Origin: Porticoccaceae bacterium
Lineage (GTDB): Bacteria; Pseudomonadota; Gammaproteobacteria; Pseudomonadales; Porticoccaceae
Length of the DNA stretch: 64,000 bases
Assembly: GCA_026005035.1 (NCBI GenBank)
Contig: BPKH01000004.1
Span: 124,001 to 188,000, forward strand
Reading direction: 5' to 3'
Within the stretch, counting starts at the first letter, position 1; every line of letters begins with the position of its first letter. Below, piece by piece: positions 8,488-16,058 of this stretch. The translations under genes were made by a program, and so were the position numbers. The notes beneath the pieces were generated by a model that saw nothing but the letters and a program-made list of their open reading frames with translations, did no database searches and was not told the origin of the DNA.

Positions 8488-9654
8488 ATGCAGCTCGATC
8501 TCACCGAAGATCAGCTCGCCTTGCGCGAGGCGGCGCGCGGTTTCGCCCAGGGTGAGCTCGCACCCCACGCGGCGCGCTGGGACGAAGAGAAGGTCTTCCC
8601 GCGGGAGGTGATCGCCGCCGCGGGCGAACTCGGCTTCTGCGGCCTCTACGCCCCGGAGGAGTGCGGCGGACTCGGCCTGTCGCGACTGGACACGGCCATC
8701 ATCATCGAGGAGCTCGCCGCCGGTTGCACCTCCACCGCGGCCTACATCTCCATCCACAACATGGCCGCGTGGATGGTCTGCACGTGGGGAAGGCCCGAGT
8801 TGCGCGCCGCCTGGGGAGAAGCCCTGACCAGCGGGCGCAAGCTCGCTTCCTACTGTCTGACCGAACCCAATGCCGGCTCCGACGCGGCCTCCCTCACCAC
8901 CAGCGCCCGCCGCGAGGGGGACCACTACGTGGTCAACGGCAGCAAGATGTTCATCAGCGGCGCCGGCGCCACCGACCTCTTGGTGGTCATGGTGCGCACC
9001 GGTTCGGCCGATTCGGGGGCGGCCGGCATTACCGCCCTGGCCATCCCGGCCGACACCCCGGGCATCGGCTACGGCAAGAACGAGCCCAAGATGGGCTGGA
9101 ATTCGCAGCCCACCCGGGCCGTCACCTTCGACGAGGTGCGGGTGCCGGTGGCCAACCGCCTGGGCGAGGAGGGCGAGGGCTTCAAGATCGCCATGAAGGG
9201 CCTCGACGGCGGGCGGATCAACATCGCCGCCTGTTCGCTGGGCGCCGCCCAGGCCTGCCTCGAGGCCAGTCGCCGCTACCTCTTGGAGCGGCGCCAGTTC
9301 GGCCGACCCCTGGCCGACTTCCAGGCCCTCCAGTTCCGGCTCGCCGACATGGCCACCGAGCTCGTCGCCGCGCGAGGGCTCGTCCACAAGGCGGCCCGCG
9401 CGCTGGACGCCGACCATCCGGAGAAGACCGCCTTCTGCGCCATGGCCAAGCGGTTCGCCACCGACGTCGGCTTTGCGGTTTGCAACCAGGCGCTCCAGCT
9501 CCACGGCGGCTACGGCTACCTGAGGGAGTACCCCATCGAGCGCTTCTTCCGCGACGCGCGGGTCCACCAGATCCTCGAGGGCACCAACGAGATCATGCGC
9601 GTCATCGTCTCCCGCCGGATCTTGCAGGAAGGCACACTGGAGGTATTGCGATGA
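8488..9654 (+). CDS. Acyl-CoA dehydrogenase, probably isobutyryl-CoA type
   Basis: A 388-residue FAD flavoprotein with the whole acyl-CoA dehydrogenase fold: N-terminal helical domain, YCLTEPNAGSDAASLTT, the beta domain with KMFISGAG, and the C-terminal domain with LQLHGGYGYLREYPIERFFRDARV and the catalytic glutamate in ILEGTNEIMR. Together with the enoyl-CoA hydratase, 3-hydroxyisobutyryl-CoA hydrolase and 3-hydroxyisobutyrate dehydrogenase that follow, it most likely oxidises isobutyryl-CoA to methacrylyl-CoA. The stop overlaps the next start (ATGA). Electrons would pass to ETF, which is not in the window. Confidence 0.88.
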   Translation: MQLDLTEDQLALREAARGFAQGELAPHAARWDEEKVFPREVIAAAGELGFCGLYAPEECGGLGLSRLDTAIIIEELAAGCTSTAAYISIHNMAAWMVCTWGRPELRAAWGEALTSGRKLASYCLTEPNAGSDAASLTTSARREGDHYVVNGSKMFISGAGATDLLVVMVRTGSADSGAAGITALAIPADTPGIGYGKNEPKMGWNSQPTRAVTFDEVRVPVANRLGEEGEGFKIAMKGLDGGRINIAACSLGAAQACLEASRRYLLERRQFGRPLADFQALQFRLADMATELVAARGLVHKAARALDADHPEKTAFCAMAKRFATDVGFAVCNQALQLHGGYGYLREYPIERFFRDARVHQILEGTNEIMRVIVSRRILQEGTLEVLR

Positions 9655-10421
9655 GTCTTGTGCTGGAACGGGATGGACACACGGCCATCCTCACCCTCGA
9701 CAACCCGCCGGCCAACACCTGGACGCCGGAGAGTCTCGCCGAGCTGCGGGAAACCCTCGAAACCCTCGCCGCCGACCGCGACGTCTACGCGCTGATTTTG
9801 GCGAGCCGCAGCGAGAAGTTTTTCTCTGCCGGCGCCGACCTCAAGGCGCTCAACCACGACGACAAGGGGCGCGCCTTCGCCTTCGCCGCCGCCTTCGGGG
9901 AGGCCTTCGAGGCCCTGGCCGCCTTTCCGGGCGTGACCATCGCCGCCATCACCGGCTACGCCATGGGCGGCGGACTGGAGGCGGCGCTCTGTTGCGACCT
10001 GCGCATCGCCGAGCGCCAGGCCCAGCTCGCCCTGCCCGAGGCCTCGGTGGGGCTTTTGCCCTGCGGTCTCGGCACCCAGCAGCTGCCCTGGCTGGTGGGC
10101 GAGGGCTGGGCGAAGCGGATGATCCTCCTGGGCGAGCGCCTCGACGCCGCCAAGGCGCTCGAGATCGGCCTGGTCCAGGAGGTGGTGGAGACGGGGCAGG
10201 CCCTGGCGCGTGCCCGGGAGCTCGCCGCTCAGACGGCCCGCCAGAGCCCCGTGGCGGTGCGCTACTGCAAGCAGCTGATCATGGCGGCCCGCAACCGGCC
10301 CCTGCAGTCGGCCTTCCCCCTGGAGCGGGAACTGTTTGTCCGCCTGTGGGATACGGAAGACCAGAAGGAAGGGGTCGCCGCCTTCGTCGAGAAGCGCAAG
10401 CCCCAGTGGAAGAACCGTTGA
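9651..10421 (+). CDS. Enoyl-CoA hydratase/isomerase family protein
   Basis: A 256-residue crotonase-fold enzyme with the oxyanion-hole strands FFSAGADLKAL and ITGYAMGGGLEAALCCDLRIA. The first catalytic glutamate of classical hydratases lies in the LPEASVGLLPCGLGTQ region, where E in LPE and the G-x-G-T-Q segment are kept. In this operon it would hydrate methacrylyl-CoA to 3-hydroxyisobutyryl-CoA. It starts inside the stop of the dehydrogenase and is followed after 17 bases by the hydrolase gene. Confidence 0.85.
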   Translation: MSLVLERDGHTAILTLDNPPANTWTPESLAELRETLETLAADRDVYALILASRSEKFFSAGADLKALNHDDKGRAFAFAAAFGEAFEALAAFPGVTIAAITGYAMGGGLEAALCCDLRIAERQAQLALPEASVGLLPCGLGTQQLPWLVGEGWAKRMILLGERLDAAKALEIGLVQEVVETGQALARARELAAQTARQSPVAVRYCKQLIMAARNRPLQSAFPLERELFVRLWDTEDQKEGVAAFVEKRKPQWKNR

Positions 10422-10438
10422 AAGCGGAGCCTGCGGCG

Positions 10439-11545
10439 ATGTCGGAAGACCCCCTGCTCGTCGAGACCCTGGGCGCGGCCAACGACCGCCGGGTGGGGAT
10501 CGCCACCCTCAACGCGCCCCGCTCCCTCAACGCCCTCACCCTGGAGATGGCCGAGGCCCTCTTCGCCCAGCTCGCCGCCTGGCGGGAAGATCCCGCGGTG
10601 GCCTGCGTGGTGCTGCGCGGCAGCGGCGAGCGGGCCTTCTGCGCCGGCGGCGACGTGGTGCGGCTGCGGCAGTCGGCCCTCGCCGGCGACGACCACGCGG
10701 CGCGCTTTTTCGAGCGCGAGTACCGCTTGGACTACCTGATCCACACCTACCCCAAGCCGATCGCGGTGTGGGGCCACGGCGTGGTGATGGGGGGTGGACT
10801 CGGCCTGATGGTCGGTGCGAGCCACCGCATCGTCACGCCGCAGACGCGGATGGCGATGCCCGAGGTGACCGTCGGTCTCTATCCGGACGTGGGCGGCTCC
10901 TGGTTCCTCAATCGGATGCCGGGGCGCACCGGGCTCTTCCTGGCCCTGAGCGGTGCGCCGCTCAACGCCGCCGACGCCCTGTGGGTGGGGCTCGCCGACC
11001 GCTTTCTCCGCCACGATCAGTGGGAGGCGTTCGTCGCCGGCCTCGCGGCCATCGCCTGGGAGGAGGATCCCGGCCGCCACGCGGGACAGCTCTCGCGCCT
11101 TTTGCGGGTGCTCGAAGCGGAGGCGGGCGAGCGCCCCGCGTCGGTGGTGCGCGAGCACTACGACCAGATCCAGGCCCTCACCGACGCCGATTCTCTGCTG
11201 GAACTGGTGGAGCGCATCACCGCCTACGACGGCCCCGATCCCTGGCTCCAGGGCGCGGCGCGCACCCTGGCGAGCGGTTGCCCCACCAGCGTCCACCTGA
11301 TCTGGGAGCAGCTGCGCCGCACCCGCCACGCCTCTTTGAAAGAGGTCTTCATGGCCGAGCTCATCCTGTCCATCAACTGCATGCGCTTTGGCAACTTCGC
11401 GGAAGGGGTGCGCGCGCTCCTCGTGGACAAGGACCGCAAGCCGCGCTTTGCGCCGGCCGAGCTGCGGGCGGTGACGCCGGAACTGGTTGCGGCGCACTTC
11501 GCAGCGCCTTGGGGCGACGGGCCCAATCCCCTCGCCGATCTCTAA
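10439..11545 (+). CDS. 3-hydroxyisobutyryl-CoA hydrolase family protein
   Basis: A 368-residue crotonase-superfamily protein longer than the hydratase, with the HIBCH signatures FCAGGDVVRLRQ, YPKPIAVWGHGVVMGGGLGLM, MAMPEVTVGLYPDVGGSWFL and a C-terminal extension with CPTSVHLIWEQLRR. HIBCH releases CoA from 3-hydroxyisobutyryl-CoA, a step specific to valine breakdown that limits toxic methacrylyl-CoA. It makes the valine-pathway reading of the operon much stronger than the generic acyl-CoA enzymes alone do. Confidence 0.88.
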   Translation: MSEDPLLVETLGAANDRRVGIATLNAPRSLNALTLEMAEALFAQLAAWREDPAVACVVLRGSGERAFCAGGDVVRLRQSALAGDDHAARFFEREYRLDYLIHTYPKPIAVWGHGVVMGGGLGLMVGASHRIVTPQTRMAMPEVTVGLYPDVGGSWFLNRMPGRTGLFLALSGAPLNAADALWVGLADRFLRHDQWEAFVAGLAAIAWEEDPGRHAGQLSRLLRVLEAEAGERPASVVREHYDQIQALTDADSLLELVERITAYDGPDPWLQGAARTLASGCPTSVHLIWEQLRRTRHASLKEVFMAELILSINCMRFGNFAEGVRALLVDKDRKPRFAPAELRAVTPELVAAHFAAPWGDGPNPLADL

Positions 11546-11569
11546 GCGCACCAAAACACGGGGGTCTTC

Positions 11570-12472
11570 ATGGCGACGATAGGTTTCATCGGGCTTGGCA
11601 ACATGGGCGGGCCCATGGCGGCCAACCTGGCGGCCAAGGGCTTTCGGGTGCGCGCCTTCGACCTGGTGGAGGCGGCCCGGCAACGGGCCCAGGAGGCCGG
11701 TTGCGAAGTGGTCGGCGATCCCCGGGAGGCGGTGGCCGAGGCCGAATTCGCCATCACCATGCTCCCCTCCGGCCCCATCGTGCGCGACCTGTGGATCGAG
11801 CGCGATTTGCTGTCCGCGGTGCCCGCCGGCTGCCTCGTCATCGACTGCTCCACCGTGGCGCCGGAGGATTCCCGCGCGCTCGCCCGCGCCGCCACCGAGC
11901 GGGGGCTGGCCTTTCTCGACGCACCCGTCTCCGGCGGGGTGGCCGCCGCCGCGGCGGGCACCCTGGCCTTCATGTGCGGCGGCGAGGCGGCCGACGTGGA
12001 GCGGGCGCGGCCGGTGCTGCTCGCAATGGGCAGTCGGGTGTTCCACGCCGGCGGCCACGGGGCCGGCGCCGCGGCCAAACTCTGCAACAACCTGTTGTTG
12101 GCCATACACATGATCGGCACTGCCGAAGCCCTGCAACTGGGGGTGGACAACGGCCTCGACCCGAAGGTGCTCAGCGAGATCATGCGGGCGAGCTCGGGCA
12201 ACAACTGGTCCCTGGAGAAGTACAACCCCTATCCCGGCGTCATGGAGGGGGTGCCGGCGGCGCGCGGCTATCAGGGCGGCTTCGCCGTGGACCTGATGCT
12301 CAAGGATCTCAACCTGGCGCTCGATGCCGCCCGCGAGCGCGGCTCCGCCGTGCCCATGGGGGCGCTCGCCCGCAACCTCTATGCCCTCCACCGCGGTGCC
12401 GATCCCGAGCGGGGGCGGCGCGATTTCTCCTCGATCCTCGAACTCTTTCGCCGCTCCGCCAAGTCGCTATAA
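11570..12472 (+). CDS. mmsB: 3-hydroxyisobutyrate dehydrogenase
   Basis: A 300-residue beta-hydroxyacid dehydrogenase. The N-terminal Rossmann motif is GFIGLGNMGGPMAANL, followed by the substrate-binding FLDAPVSGGVAAAAAGTL and the catalytic lysine in GAGAAAKLCNNLLL. It oxidises 3-hydroxyisobutyrate to methylmalonate semialdehyde with NAD. The semialdehyde would then need a CoA-acylating dehydrogenase, which is what the first gene of this operon encodes. Last gene of the operon: its stop codon lies inside the -10-like TATAAT before speD. Confidence 0.9.
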   Translation: MATIGFIGLGNMGGPMAANLAAKGFRVRAFDLVEAARQRAQEAGCEVVGDPREAVAEAEFAITMLPSGPIVRDLWIERDLLSAVPAGCLVIDCSTVAPEDSRALARAATERGLAFLDAPVSGGVAAAAAGTLAFMCGGEAADVERARPVLLAMGSRVFHAGGHGAGAAAKLCNNLLLAIHMIGTAEALQLGVDNGLDPKVLSEIMRASSGNNWSLEKYNPYPGVMEGVPAARGYQGGFAVDLMLKDLNLALDAARERGSAVPMGALARNLYALHRGADPERGRRDFSSILELFRRSAKSL

Positions 12473-12473
12473 T
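12468..12473 (+). promoter_or_regulatory. Probable -10 box of the speD operon
   Basis: A perfect TATAAT overlaps the mmsB stop codon, 146 bases before the speD ATG. The -35 position (TTTCGC at 12446-12451, spacing 16) is poor. The long leader between them contains no obvious structured element. Confidence 0.35.
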
Positions 12474-12618
12474 CCCCAGCTTCATCGCGCCGGTGTGGCC
12501 TGGCCCCGCCGGCACGATCGGGCCAATGCCCACTGAGGTGGCTTCGGGCCGGGGGGCGCGAAGCCTGAATGCGCCGGGCGACCGGCGCACCACCCGTCAT
12601 TCTTGGGAGGATCTGGGA

Positions 12619-13011
12619 ATGGCCGGGCGAGCCGCCTTGGGAAAACACCTCGTCGCCGAACTCTGGGTGCGCGATCCCCGCACCCTCGACGATGCCGCGG
12701 GCCTGGAACAAGCGCTGTTGGCGGCGGCCGAGCGGGGTCGCTTCACCGTGCTCGACCGCAAGATCCACGCCTTCAGCCCCCACGGGGTGACCGGCATCCT
12801 GTTGCTGTCCGAGTCCCATCTGGCCATCCATACCTGGCCCGAATATGGCTACGCCGCGGTGGATGTGTTCAGCTGCTCGGGCGCCCCTTGGGAGGCGCTG
12901 GAAGAGTTGAAGGAGAGGCTCGATGTGGAGCACATCGAGGTGCGCGAACTGGATCGCGGCCTGTTGCGAAGCGTCGGCGCCGGGTCGCTGCGCCTTGCTC
13001 GGCATCGCTGA
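12619..13011 (+). CDS. speD: S-adenosylmethionine decarboxylase proenzyme, SpeH type
   Basis: A 130-residue, short prokaryotic-type AdoMet decarboxylase proenzyme. The self-cleavage site is the conserved LSESHLAIHTWPE, where cleavage before the serine creates the pyruvoyl cofactor; VDVFSCSG carries the second conserved cysteine. It makes decarboxylated AdoMet, the aminopropyl donor for spermidine. I chose the ATG at 12619 because KHLVAELW follows at the usual spacing and GGGAG-like bases precede it. It overlaps the spermidine-synthase-like gene that follows. Confidence 0.92.
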   Translation: MAGRAALGKHLVAELWVRDPRTLDDAAGLEQALLAAAERGRFTVLDRKIHAFSPHGVTGILLLSESHLAIHTWPEYGYAAVDVFSCSGAPWEALEELKERLDVEHIEVRELDRGLLRSVGAGSLRLARHR

Positions 13012-13879
13012 GTGGCTCCACCGCGAGCGCTCGCCCTTCCAAGAAATCGCCGTGGCGCGCCTCGTCGAGGGCGGCCGGGCTCTGTTTTTGGACGGGGTGC
13101 TACAGCTCGCCGAGGCGGACGAGTTCGTCTACCACGAGCACCTGGTGTTGCCCGCCCTGCTCGCCCATCCAGAACCGCGCCGGGTGATGATCGCCGGCGG
13201 CGGCGACGGCCTGGCTTTGCGGGAGGTGCTGCGCGATCCGCGGGTGGCCGAAGTGGTGCTGGTGGAGCTCGACGGGGCGGTGTTGGAGGCCTGTCGAATC
13301 CACCTGGGAGATCTCCAGAAGGGCGCCCTGGAGGACCCGCGGGTGCAGGTGGAGGTGGCCGATGCGCTCGCCTACCTGTGCGGCGCGACTCGTGCTTTCG
13401 ACCTAGTGTTCGTCGATCTGGTGGACGCCTACGGCAGCGCCCAGTGGGTGCTCTACCGGGAGGTGTTGGCGGCCGGCGGCGCCGCCCTGGCGGACGACGG
13501 CCTGCTCGTCCTCCACGGCGACCTCGTCGGGGCCCCCTGGTTTTTCCTCCACCTGGCCCGCGAAGCGCGCCGTCACTTTCCCATCGTTCGACCCCACCGG
13601 GCCGCCGTCGCCTCCTTCGGCGGCGATTGGGGTTTCGCCCTCGCCGGCAAGGGGCGCGATCCGGCGGCGCAACCTCCGGAGGTGTGGTCGGAGCGGGCGG
13701 CGGCCCTGGCGGGACCCCCGCGGGCGCTGCGGGTGGAGACCTTCCCCGCCGCTCTGGGCCTGCCGCCTTGGCAGGAAGAGCGCCTCTCCACCTTGCCGGA
13801 AGGGCCGCCCGCGCCTTTGCCGGCGCCGCGCTGGCTCGAGGGCGCGGCCCTCGAGGCGCTCCTCAAGGCTCTGGTATAG
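12995..13879 (+). CDS. speE: Spermidine synthase-like aminopropyltransferase
   Basis: A class I SAM-fold protein of about 294 residues with VARLVEGGRALFLDGVLQLAEADEFVYHEHLV (in pieces), the nucleotide loop IAGGGDGLALREVL and the acidic VELDG, all typical of SpeE. Instead of the usual catalytic D-S/C-T-D-P motif it reads FVDLVDAYG, so aspartates are kept but the proline is lost. The frame opens within speD; a TTG at 12995 gives the expected length but has no clear ribosome binding site, so the start is uncertain. Coupling to speD supports a polyamine role. The C-terminal 50 residues are proline-rich and unlike SpeE. Confidence 0.75.
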   Translation: MLGIAEWLHRERSPFQEIAVARLVEGGRALFLDGVLQLAEADEFVYHEHLVLPALLAHPEPRRVMIAGGGDGLALREVLRDPRVAEVVLVELDGAVLEACRIHLGDLQKGALEDPRVQVEVADALAYLCGATRAFDLVFVDLVDAYGSAQWVLYREVLAAGGAALADDGLLVLHGDLVGAPWFFLHLAREARRHFPIVRPHRAAVASFGGDWGFALAGKGRDPAAQPPEVWSERAAALAGPPRALRVETFPAALGLPPWQEERLSTLPEGPPAPLPAPRWLEGAALEALLKALV

Positions 13880-13906
13880 TGGCGCCGAGGCACTGGGTCT
13901 TCCGCC

Positions 13907-14572
13907 ATGTCGCCGCGCACCCTCGGACTCGACGAACGGCTCCACCAGTACCTGATCGCCACCGGCACCCGGGAACACCCTCTGCTCGCCCGCCTGCGGG
14001 AGGAGACCGCGCGCCTGCCCGAGGCGGGGATGCAGATCGCCCCGGAACAGGGCGCCCTGCTCGGCTGGTTGGTGGCGCTCATGGGGGCGCGACGCATACT
14101 CGAGATTGGCACCTTCACCGGCTACAGCTCTCTGGCCATGGCCCTGGCCCTGCCCGAGGGAGGGCAGATCCACTGCTGTGACCTCTCCGAGCGCTGGACG
14201 GCGGTGGCGCGCCGTTATTGGCGCGAGGCGGGGGTGGAAGCCCGGGTACAGCTCCACCTGGGACAGGCGCTGGATAGCCTCGACGAAATGCTGCGGCGAG
14301 GCATGGGGGGTGCTTTCGACCTCGCCTTCATCGACGCCGACAAGGAGAACTACGAGTCCTATTTCGAGCGCTGCCTGGCCCTCGTCCGCCCGGGCGGGGT
14401 GATCGCCGTGGACAATCTGTTGTGGGGCGGGCGCGTGGTCGAGGCGGCGCAGGGCGATCCCGCCACCGCGGCGATCCGCCGCTTCAACGAGGCGCGCCGG
14501 GCCGACGAGCGGGTCGACTGGGTCCTCCTGCCGGTGGGAGACGGGCTCGGCCTGATGCGCGTGCGGGGTTGA
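13907..14572 (+). CDS. Class I SAM-dependent O-methyltransferase
   Basis: A 221-residue protein of the caffeoyl-CoA/catechol O-methyltransferase family. It shows the SAM-binding motif RILEIGTFTGYSSLAMAL, CCDLSERW, the metal-binding LAFIDADKENY and the second metal site GGVIAVDNLLWGGRV. Bacterial members methylate small phenolic or unknown acceptors, usually with Mg. A TATAGT box at 13874-13879, overlapping the end of the speE-like gene, may give it its own promoter. It is followed after 3 bases by a sirtuin gene. The substrate cannot be told from sequence. Confidence 0.88.
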   Translation: MSPRTLGLDERLHQYLIATGTREHPLLARLREETARLPEAGMQIAPEQGALLGWLVALMGARRILEIGTFTGYSSLAMALALPEGGQIHCCDLSERWTAVARRYWREAGVEARVQLHLGQALDSLDEMLRRGMGGAFDLAFIDADKENYESYFERCLALVRPGGVIAVDNLLWGGRVVEAAQGDPATAAIRRFNEARRADERVDWVLLPVGDGLGLMRVRG

Positions 14573-14575
14573 GCC

Positions 14576-15244
14576 GTGGCCCGGGTGGTGGCCATCACCG
14601 GGGCCGGGATCAGCGCCGAGAGCGGCCTGCCCACCTTCCGCGACGGCGGCGGGCTGTGGCGCCGGTACCGGGTGGAGGAGCTGGCCACGCCCGCCGCCTG
14701 GGCGCGCCACCCGAAGCGGGTCCTCGAGTTCTACAACGAGCGGCGCCGGGCGGTGCGGGCTGCGATCCCCAATGCCGCCCACCGCGCCCTGGCGGAGCTG
14801 GAGCGGCGGCACGAGGTGATCGTCATCACCCAGAACATCGACGATCTCCACGAGCGGGCCGGCTCCAGCCGCGTCCTTCACCTCCATGGGGAGATTCTCA
14901 AGGCGCGCTCCACCGTCGACCCCGACCTGATCTATCCCTGGGAAGGGGACCTCCACCTGGGGGACCGCTGCGAAAAGGGCGGCCAGTTGCGCCCCCACGT
15001 GGTCTGGTTCGGGGAGATGGTGCTCCACTACGAGCGCGCCGCCCGGGAGGTGGCGGGGGCCGACGTGGTGCTGGTGGTGGGCACCTCCCTCTCCGTCTAC
15101 CCCGCCGCCGGCCTCACGCGCCTCGCCCGGCCGACGGCGCGCAAGATTCTCATCACCCGCGAGATCGACGATCCTCCGGCCGATTTCGATTGGTTGCAGG
15201 GCAGTGCCTGCGAGTGGCTGCCTCGGGTGGTGAGCGCGCTGTGA
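14576..15244 (+). CDS. cobB: NAD-dependent deacylase, sirtuin family (zinc cysteines missing)
   Basis: A 222-residue Sir2 protein starting at GTG. It has the NAD site ITGAGISAESGLPTFRD, TQNIDDLHERAG, the catalytic histidine in LHLHGE and RPHVVWFGEM. The EFYNERR segment carries the Y-x-x-R pair that in SIRT5/CobB-class sirtuins binds succinyl or malonyl lysine, so it probably removes acidic acyl groups. The zinc ribbon is degenerate: between the catalytic histidine and RPHVVWFGE there is a single cysteine (GDRCEKGG) where four are usual. Comparable zinc-less sirtuins exist in other bacteria. Gene symbol used in the broad family sense. Confidence 0.85.
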   Translation: MARVVAITGAGISAESGLPTFRDGGGLWRRYRVEELATPAAWARHPKRVLEFYNERRRAVRAAIPNAAHRALAELERRHEVIVITQNIDDLHERAGSSRVLHLHGEILKARSTVDPDLIYPWEGDLHLGDRCEKGGQLRPHVVWFGEMVLHYERAAREVAGADVVLVVGTSLSVYPAAGLTRLARPTARKILITREIDDPPADFDWLQGSACEWLPRVVSAL

Positions 15245-15255
15245 GGGGCGCCCGC

Positions 15256-15984
15256 TCACCCCTCCCGGGAGCGGTGGAGCGCCGCCATGCGCTCGCGGCA
15301 GTGGAGAAAGGGGGAGGCGCCGAGCCAGGCCGGGTCCGGGTAGTAACTGAAGACCAGCTGGCCCCCCGCCAGGGCGTCCACCACCTGCCGCACCACCCCC
15401 TGCGCCACCGCCGGGCAGCCGTGGCTGCGTCCGATCCGGCCGTAGCGGGCGATCCAGGCGGGATCCACATAGGGGGCGCCGTGGATGACGATGGCGCGCT
15501 CCCGGGCGCGGTCGTTGATCCCGGGCTCGAGGCCGTCGAGGCGCAGGGCGTAACCGTGGCGGCCGCGGTAGGGCTCGGCGGCGCGGAAGAGCCCGACGCT
15601 GGTCTGGAGGCTGCCGGGTTCGTTGGAGACCCGCTCCACCCAGCGATCTCCGGAGTTGCGGCCATGGGCCACCCGCTCGTGGAGCAGGAGGCGGCGCTTC
15701 TCCAGATCAAAAAGCCACAGTCGGCGGCGGTCGGAGGGCAGCGAGTAGTCGATCACCGCCAGCCGCGCCGGGCGCGGAATGCCCTGGGCGACGGCGCAGT
15801 CGGCGGCGGTGAGGGCCTTGGCCAACACCTCCCGGGAAAGCCCCGGGGCGGCGCGGGAGAGGGGTTTGAGGAGTGCCTGGAGGTCGCCCGCGGCGCTCGC
15901 CGGCGCGCCCGCAAGGGCGGAGAGGGCGGCGAGGAGCAGCGCCCCGCGCCGGGTGCGAGTCGTTTTTTTCTGTGGCGGACGCAA
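15256..15984 (-). CDS. Murein L,D-transpeptidase catalytic domain protein (YkuD_2 type)
   Basis: A 242-residue secreted protein with a basic start, a hydrophobic signal segment (GALLLAALSALAGAPASA) and a catalytic domain with LAVIDYSLPSDRRRLWLFDL, VIHGAPYV and the active-site GRSHGCPAV. The R-S-x-G-C-P motif is that of the YkuD_2 (PF13645) branch of L,D-transpeptidase-like proteins. Presumed to act on peptidoglycan in the periplasm. The best start is a TTG at 15984 preceded by CAGGGA. It is divergent from a second, larger L,D-transpeptidase with only 74 bases between them and converges on the sirtuin gene. Confidence 0.8.
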   Translation of the reverse strand: MRPPQKKTTRTRRGALLLAALSALAGAPASAAGDLQALLKPLSRAAPGLSREVLAKALTAADCAVAQGIPRPARLAVIDYSLPSDRRRLWLFDLEKRRLLLHERVAHGRNSGDRWVERVSNEPGSLQTSVGLFRAAEPYRGRHGYALRLDGLEPGINDRARERAIVIHGAPYVDPAWIARYGRIGRSHGCPAVAQGVVRQVVDALAGGQLVFSYYPDPAWLGASPFLHCRERMAALHRSREG

Positions 15985-16058
15985 AATCCCTGCTTCCCCG
16001 TGGAGGTCGGCGCCGCGGCGCGCCGGCTCGCCGGGATTGTAGCGGCGGGCGGCGCGCG

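Noticed and set aside
6832-9567. A 911-codon minus-strand frame antisense to the aldehyde dehydrogenase and acyl-CoA dehydrogenase
   Set aside because: Rich in G, H, V and R without domain motifs and fully covered by well-supported plus-strand genes.
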